Source: Chryseobacterium caseinilyticum
GTDB lineage: Bacteria; Bacteroidota; Bacteroidia; Flavobacteriales; Weeksellaceae
Assembly (NCBI RefSeq): GCF_014837145.1
Contig: NZ_JACYFS010000007.1
Coordinates: 124,001-188,000 of the forward strand
DNA length: 64,000 nt
Reading direction: 5' to 3'
Within the stretch, counting starts at the first letter, position 1, and each line of letters opens with the position of its first letter. This document shows positions 59,569 to 64,000 of the stretch, in pieces. Below the pieces are notes generated by a model. That model was not told the origin of the DNA. It saw only the letters and a program-made list of their open reading frames with translations, and ran no database searches. Both the position numbers and the translations under genes were made by a program.

Positions 59569-60579
59569 TTAAAGTTGATTGTTATTATCTAAAATTTCTA
59601 ATTTTTTATCTAAATCTCTGTAGAATTCTTCTTCCGTTTTTACTCCGTTTGGTTCCTGAGACCACGCACCCATAAAGTAATACGAAACATTTTTGGTCTT
59701 TTTGAAAACCACCACGTGAGTCGATTTGGTTTTCACTATTTTATCCAAATTTCCGATAGGGTAGAAGATCACCATTCCCAGATTATCTTCTTTTTTAGCC
59801 AAAGTCTGCGTTCCGTATGTTGCAATGTAGCCCCATTTTTTATTTTTACTGACCGCCTCTTTCATGGGAATATCTTTAAAAGCGACAATTCCGGTACATA
59901 ACCCTGAAATAGTTTCATTTAAATTTAAATCAACTTTCACAAAACGGTCTCTGTTGAAAATTGTCAGCTTCGACTGAAGGTCAACTGCCTTTCCCCACGT
60001 TTTCCAGCCTTTGTAATCGATGGTTGCGAAAGATTTATCACTTTCATTAACAACTTTTGCAGTGGTGGTTTTTACGGTTTTAAAAGTTTCTACAAAATCA
60101 TTCTGATCATCATATCTACCATAAGAACCGACTCCGATGGTACGGCCTGATTTCAAAATATCCTGTCCCCAAGATGCGTCGTGATGATAGGTTTCAAAGC
60201 CATCCTGTCCGACATCCGGCAACACCAGAGTATTCACTTTTTTTCCGAAAATATCTGTGGCATTTCTCCAGTCAAGGTATAATCTGTAACCGATCTGATT
60301 GTTTTCCAAACCGATTCCTTCGTATCTGATGTAGTAAGAATGGTCGGTATGTTCTGCTGGAAGCTGTAATTCATTGATGTTTTTGAAAGTTCCGCCGATG
60401 TACTCATTGCCCTGCCACTTTCCGCCGTCTTTTATTGATAATTCTGCGTAGGAAAAAGGAGCTTTAGGGCTTTTGCGGATTTTCTCAATCACATTTTTCT
60501 GCGCGAAAGATGAACCGCCAGCGAAGACAGCTCCCGCAAGAAGTATTTTGAATAAGTTTAATTTTATCTGTACTGACAT
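59569..60579 (-). CDS. DUF4861 family secreted protein, copy 2
   Basis: This 336-residue exported protein has a signal peptide ending SFAQ. The domain shows SYYIRYEGIGLENNQIGYRLYLD near 90-110, the central conserved run with FETYHHDASWGQDILKSGRTIGVGSYGRYDD, and a C-terminal YYFMGAWSQEPNG. These align by eye with the corresponding parts of the DUF4861 protein at 40858-42042 (ENDRVAFRVYGP, YYHKDTRGEGYD, YYAGFAWQKSGQ), although overall identity is low. It is in a tight cluster with GH105 (12-base gap) and PL1 (43-base gap), which favours a direct enzymatic role in processing unsaturated pectic oligosaccharides. The activity is unknown to me. Confidence 0.88.
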   Translation of the reverse strand: MSVQIKLNLFKILLAGAVFAGGSSFAQKNVIEKIRKSPKAPFSYAELSIKDGGKWQGNEYIGGTFKNINELQLPAEHTDHSYYIRYEGIGLENNQIGYRLYLDWRNATDIFGKKVNTLVLPDVGQDGFETYHHDASWGQDILKSGRTIGVGSYGRYDDQNDFVETFKTVKTTTAKVVNESDKSFATIDYKGWKTWGKAVDLQSKLTIFNRDRFVKVDLNLNETISGLCTGIVAFKDIPMKEAVSKNKKWGYIATYGTQTLAKKEDNLGMVIFYPIGNLDKIVKTKSTHVVVFKKTKNVSYYFMGAWSQEPNGVKTEEEFYRDLDKKLEILDNNNQL

Positions 60580-60622
60580 TATTTTTTATTTTAGATAACC
60601 TTAAAGTCTGAAAGTTCAGTGA

Positions 60623-62071
60623 CTACCGTTGATTTTCGGTTATTTTTTTCACAAGGTCATTCATATACACCTCGATATTATCATAGTTTTGATCTAAATC
60701 TTTTCTGTTGGCATTGGCCGTTTTCGGATCAAGATTATTTTTGATTTCCCACTCATCGGGCATTCCGTCGTTGTCTGAATCAAGAGGGATTTTTCCCATC
60801 TTTAGTTTAGGAAATCCACCAACATCTTCCTGAGAATCGATGATTCCGTTGTCACTTCCAAGCGAACCTTTGTGAGAGAACGTTCCTTTTTTTACATGTT
60901 CCAAAACACGTAAATCTACAGCATCTCTCACCAAACTTGCGCCCCCAATTTTTAATATTTTTTCGTAAGCCTCTTTCGGAGAATCAGTTTTTACGTTATT
61001 CTGAATATCGTGTGGCTGATTTATTTTAATGGAGTTTTTATCAGCATCGGTTAATTTGTAAGCAGGTTTCATTTGATTGAAAACGCCTAAATTCCAATTG
61101 TCTGCGGTAACTTCCGGACTTCCCTCCACAACATTTCCGCTGATGTAATATTTCCCCCAGATATTGTAAACCTCAGTTCCTTCTTTTTCATTTTTATCAA
61201 TTGCTACAATTCTCTTGTTGGTCATGGTCGCAGGACCCGGTTTGTAGTAATTGTTGACCATATTTACATTCATTCCTTCACCTCCGTAGACATTATTGTG
61301 TCCCCAGTTGTAAATGACATTATTTCTGAAATCGGTCAGATCGGTCAGGGCAAATTTACTTCCCGCATATTCTCCCAGTCTCGGATTTCTGCTGTCGTGG
61401 TTTGCATAAATATTATGATGAAAAGATGCGAATTTTCCACCGGCAATCCCGCCATAGCCGTGAGCACCTTTCTGGTGAGCCGAATTTCTAAGGCTTTCTG
61501 TAATTACACACCACTGAAGCGTCGTATTTTCGTTAACATAAATTGAAACCGCCTCGTCTGTAGACCAGCTCATCGAACAGTGATCGACGATTAAATTTTT
61601 TATAAATCTTGCGCCTAAAGCATCACCTTCATACTTTTTCTTATCACCCATTCTGAAACGCATGTAGCGGATAATCACATTGTCTGCTGCCACAAAAGTT
61701 TCGTAGTTGGCAACGGTAATTCCGTCTCCGGGTGCGGTTTGTCCGGCAATCGTAACGTCGCCTTCTTTTATTCTTAACGGAGATTCAAGGAAAATCGTTC
61801 CGGCAGTTTTGAAAACAATATATCTCGGACCTTTTTGTTCTAAAGCGTGTCTTAACGTACCTTCCGAACCGTCATCTGTCAGTTTAGTAATGAATAAAAC
61901 CTTTCCACCACGTCCGCCGGTTGTAAATTTTCCAAAACCTTCAGCACCGGGGAAACTGATCAGCTTTCCTGAAACCACTGTTTCGGAATTGGCTGACGTT
62001 TTTACCTGACTGGTACAGCTTTGTAATGATAAAATTCCCAAAAGGAAGAGTGAAGAAAAAGCGTATTTCAT
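60623..62071 (-). CDS. Pectate lyase, PL1 family lipoprotein
   Basis: The start at 62071 (MKYAFSSLFLLGILSLQSC) is preferred over 62146, since it gives a lipobox and removes an overlap with the CE8 gene. The protein then has 482 residues. A right-handed beta-helix with the PL1 pattern PGAEGFGKFTTGGRGG, IVFKTAGTIFLESPLRI, NVIIRYMRFRMGD, LIVDHCSMSWSTDEAVS (calcium site Asp) and HNIYANHDSRNPRLGEYAG (catalytic Arg in the R-N-P-R-L motif) is complete. The C-terminal DSDNDGMPDEWE is a calcium-binding thrombospondin type-3-like motif. It cuts unesterified homogalacturonan by beta-elimination. Confidence 0.93.
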   Translation of the reverse strand: MKYAFSSLFLLGILSLQSCTSQVKTSANSETVVSGKLISFPGAEGFGKFTTGGRGGKVLFITKLTDDGSEGTLRHALEQKGPRYIVFKTAGTIFLESPLRIKEGDVTIAGQTAPGDGITVANYETFVAADNVIIRYMRFRMGDKKKYEGDALGARFIKNLIVDHCSMSWSTDEAVSIYVNENTTLQWCVITESLRNSAHQKGAHGYGGIAGGKFASFHHNIYANHDSRNPRLGEYAGSKFALTDLTDFRNNVIYNWGHNNVYGGEGMNVNMVNNYYKPGPATMTNKRIVAIDKNEKEGTEVYNIWGKYYISGNVVEGSPEVTADNWNLGVFNQMKPAYKLTDADKNSIKINQPHDIQNNVKTDSPKEAYEKILKIGGASLVRDAVDLRVLEHVKKGTFSHKGSLGSDNGIIDSQEDVGGFPKLKMGKIPLDSDNDGMPDEWEIKNNLDPKTANANRKDLDQNYDNIEVYMNDLVKKITENQR

Positions 62072-62087
62072 TGCAAACTTTTTGAGA

Positions 62088-63104
62088 TTACTGAGCGGCT
62101 TTTTTGTAGTTCCAGTTGTCTTTTCCGGAAAGAATATTTTTCGCAATATATTTTTTACTTTGTTCTTTTGTCAGTTGGTGTGACCATGAAACGCGTTTCT
62201 CGGCATTAGCTCCTGAACCTTTGGAATTGTATTCTGCGTAGAAAGTAGTTTTCTCTGCATCTGGTTTTGACCAGTTATGCCAACCTTCCGGCTTTATTGT
62301 GGAATCGATTGCACAATTTACATAAACAGTTTTTGCAAATGGTCTCCAGGGACGACCCAAATATACAGAATTTGCGTCCGCATCGCCTGTTAAATTACAG
62401 TTAATAAATACATACCCAAACTCATTTCCTTCAATTGTAGAAGCTGCGGTAACGTAGGATGCATTCTTTTTAGAGTAAATGGTACAGTTTTCAAAAACGG
62501 CAGTTCCGGCTCCGAAAATATAGTCGGTCGTTCCTTCGATGTAGCAGTTTTTAAAATAGTTTCTGGAAACTTTTGTTTTATCCGGATTATCCTGAGCACC
62601 TTTGGTATAAAGTGTATCCTGAAATCCTAAGAATTTGCAGTTTTCAAAAGCAATACGGTCGCCTGTTGTTAAAACGGCAACGGCTTGTCCAACTGATCCT
62701 GCATCGTTTTGAAACGTAATCTTTTTAGCTGAAAAATCATCAGAGAAAATAAAAATGCTTGATGAACCTGTAGTTCCAATGTTTTTACCTTCAGCATTCT
62801 GTTTTGATGCGTGATCGCCGTAAACTAAAATGGTATTTTCTGCATTTTCTCCAATCAGAGTGATTGGACTTTTTGCAGGATCTACTGTGATTTTTTCTCT
62901 ATAAGTTCCGGGTCTAATGATAATTTTTGTCTTGTTCTTTGTATTATTTTCAACAGAATTTACCGCTTCCTGAATGGATTTGAAATCTCCTTTTCCGTCT
63001 TTCGAAACTATGATTGTTCTGTCGGAAGTTTTGAAAGAAAAAACACTTAGAAGAATTACAAATGCTGAAATTGCTGTGAGAAAATTTTTGAAAGTTTTTG
63101 ACAT
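62088..63104 (-). CDS. Pectinesterase, CE8 family (copy 2)
   Basis: This 338-residue exported beta-helix enzyme has signal peptide and motifs as in copy 1: FKSIQEAVNSV, GQAVAVLTTGDR, LGFQDTLYTKG (Asp), EGTTDYIFGAGTAVF (Asp) and VYLGRPWRPFAKTVY (Arg, Trp). The C-terminal YAEYNSKGSGANAEKRVSWSHQLTKEQSKKY is also shared. It is the first enzyme gene after susD in the transcription order, 88 bases downstream of it, and 16 bases before PL1, so demethylation and cleavage are produced together. The two CE8 copies are divergent paralogues rather than a recent duplication. Confidence 0.95.
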   Translation of the reverse strand: MSKTFKNFLTAISAFVILLSVFSFKTSDRTIIVSKDGKGDFKSIQEAVNSVENNTKNKTKIIIRPGTYREKITVDPAKSPITLIGENAENTILVYGDHASKQNAEGKNIGTTGSSSIFIFSDDFSAKKITFQNDAGSVGQAVAVLTTGDRIAFENCKFLGFQDTLYTKGAQDNPDKTKVSRNYFKNCYIEGTTDYIFGAGTAVFENCTIYSKKNASYVTAASTIEGNEFGYVFINCNLTGDADANSVYLGRPWRPFAKTVYVNCAIDSTIKPEGWHNWSKPDAEKTTFYAEYNSKGSGANAEKRVSWSHQLTKEQSKKYIAKNILSGKDNWNYKKAAQ

Positions 63105-63192
63105 AAAATTTTTCTTTAGGAAAAATACAGACTTGCTCCCGTGAAGGAGAAAGTCTGTATTAAAATCAATTTAATATGAATGTGTATTTTTA

Positions 63193-64000
63193 CTAGTAGC
63201 CATAATCCTGAGTAAGATTGTAGTTATTCTGAATGTATTCAAAATAAATAGGCAATAATTCTCTTTTGTTAACCTGGAAATACTGTGCATATCCTGAAGC
63301 TGGATTATCTACATAGGTAGCAGTAATTCCTGATCTCCATGCAATAGATTTGTAACCTGCAGGAGTAGTGGCAGACTGGTTTGGAAGGTAAAATACCGCA
63401 CTTTTATCTGTTCCTGTAGTATACACATCGATTGCAGCGATGTTCTGCTGAGCTGTTTTAGTAGGATCGTAAACAGAATTTTTATAATAAATATTCAAAG
63501 GTACGTTGGCATACGCTCCTGTGCCGTTGATAAATGCTGTAAGTTTCGCTTTTGTTTCAGCAATTTTAGTTGCTAATAAATTCCAACGGATCAAATCGTA
63601 TTTTCTGATTCCTTCTGAACCTAATTCTAATAATCTTTCCTGTACAACAGCATTGAAGAATCCTACTTTATCAGAAGGAATTGCACCTACCTGACCAAGA
63701 TTTCCTGCATAGGCTCTGTTTCTTACTGCTAATAAAGCATTTTTTGCTTCCTGAGAAGGAGCTCCGTTGATTTCGTTATCTGCTTCAGCAAACATCAACA
63801 TTACATCTGAAAGACGGAGTAAAGGCCAGTCAACAGCTAACGTCTGAGAAGGACCTGTAATACTTGTCCATGATTTTCTGTATTTAGAATCTGTCCATGC
63901 ATTGGAAGCAGCCAATTCCGCTTGATTTGCAGCGTTAATGGTAAAGATTCCAACATTCATGTCTCTTCTTAAGTCAAATTTTGAAAACTCGTAGAAATAA
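63193..64000 (-). CDS. RagB/SusD family outer-membrane lipoprotein, C-terminal part (pectin locus)
   Basis: The last ~269 residues of a SusD protein are present; the start lies beyond the right edge and the frame is open to base 64000 (YFYEFSKFDLRRDM...). SusD signatures are PLLRLSDVMLMFAEADNEI, LLELGSEGIRKYDLIRWNLL and the terminal LPIYFEYIQNNYNLTQDYGY. It will form the surface capture lid for pectic oligosaccharides with a SusC encoded just outside the window. It heads the minus-strand enzyme series. The sequence differs from the susD at 11518, which serves another substrate. Confidence 0.93.
   Translation of the reverse strand, partial: YFYEFSKFDLRRDMNVGIFTINAANQAELAASNAWTDSKYRKSWTSITGPSQTLAVDWPLLRLSDVMLMFAEADNEINGAPSQEAKNALLAVRNRAYAGNLGQVGAIPSDKVGFFNAVVQERLLELGSEGIRKYDLIRWNLLATKIAETKAKLTAFINGTGAYANVPLNIYYKNSVYDPTKTAQQNIAAIDVYTTGTDKSAVFYLPNQSATTPAGYKSIAWRSGITATYVDNPASGYAQYFQVNKRELLPIYFEYIQNNYNLTQDYGY

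Noticed and set aside
62072..62146. Upstream start of PL1 overlapping the CE8 gene
   Set aside because: The 25 extra residues are not a signal peptide, while ATG 62071 begins a clear lipoprotein signal.

Overview
The window is AT-rich chromosomal DNA from a Bacteroidota bacterium of the class Flavobacteriia, most likely Chryseobacterium or a close relative in the Weeksellaceae. The evidence is SusC/SusD pairs, GLPGLI, DUF2490, PepSY-like and DUF4403 secreted proteins, the Bacteroidota promoter pattern TTG-N18/19-TAnnTTTG (perfect in front of the tRNA-Cys gene), weak ribosome binding sites, and many palindromic intergenic repeats. The genus is an inference; no rRNA is present.

Left third (1-16 kb). 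The 3' end of an RND-type efflux outer-membrane factor is followed by a small DUF2188 plus unknown gene pair. A housekeeping block comes next: miaA (minus), yicC-type RNase, gmk, nadA, an unknown gene overlapping folB, a DUF4403 protein and an RDD membrane protein. After it come tRNA-Cys(GCA), a YdeI-like protein, a CinA-C/PncC-like amidase, a SemiSWEET sugar transporter and an SDR oxidoreductase. A SusC/SusD pair (16044 down to 11518) diverges from a run of three phosphatase genes (16.3-21.4 kb): alkaline phosphatase, a PI-PLC-like/alkaline phosphatase fusion and a metallophosphoesterase. Together they look like a phosphorylated-nutrient acquisition locus.

Middle (21.4-40.6 kb). This is a patchwork of secreted and lipid-anchored proteins (GLPGLI, TonB-C-like, and a TPR lipoprotein frameshifted in an 8-base homopolymer). 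It also holds a 1897-residue transglutaminase-like/DUF4011/SF1 helicase/nuclease/DUF3320 protein with antiphage-like architecture, PepSY-like and DUF2490 proteins, a secreted cupin, a LysR regulator divergent from an MFS-MBL-fold pair, a histidine kinase/response regulator pair and two small membrane proteins.

Right third (40.8-64 kb). This is a large pectin utilisation locus. Two plus-strand genes (DUF4861, PL10 pectate lyase) converge on a long minus-strand series that starts with susD (and presumably susC beyond the right edge). In transcription order it holds CE8 pectin methylesterase, PL1 pectate lyase, DUF4861, GH105, GH43, a CE12 acetylesterase with a frameshift that removes its catalytic end, GH28, an alpha/beta hydrolase, a second CE8, a second CE12, a KdgF-like cupin, two tandem-duplicated esterases, GH95 and a DUF1593 nucleoside-hydrolase-like protein. 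The set would de-esterify, cleave and debranch homogalacturonan and rhamnogalacturonan I, and process unsaturated uronates.

Intergenic DNA is unusually structured. Most gaps above about 150 bp in the right half hold a palindromic element from one of several families: AAACCT...AGGTTT hairpins with covarying cores, CACAGATT palindromes, FLAG-like GTCATTCC/AGGAATCT palindromes, and larger MITE-like elements. Degenerate period-7 repeats surround miaA, yicC and gmk. Family names rest on motif recognition by eye; no database search was possible.
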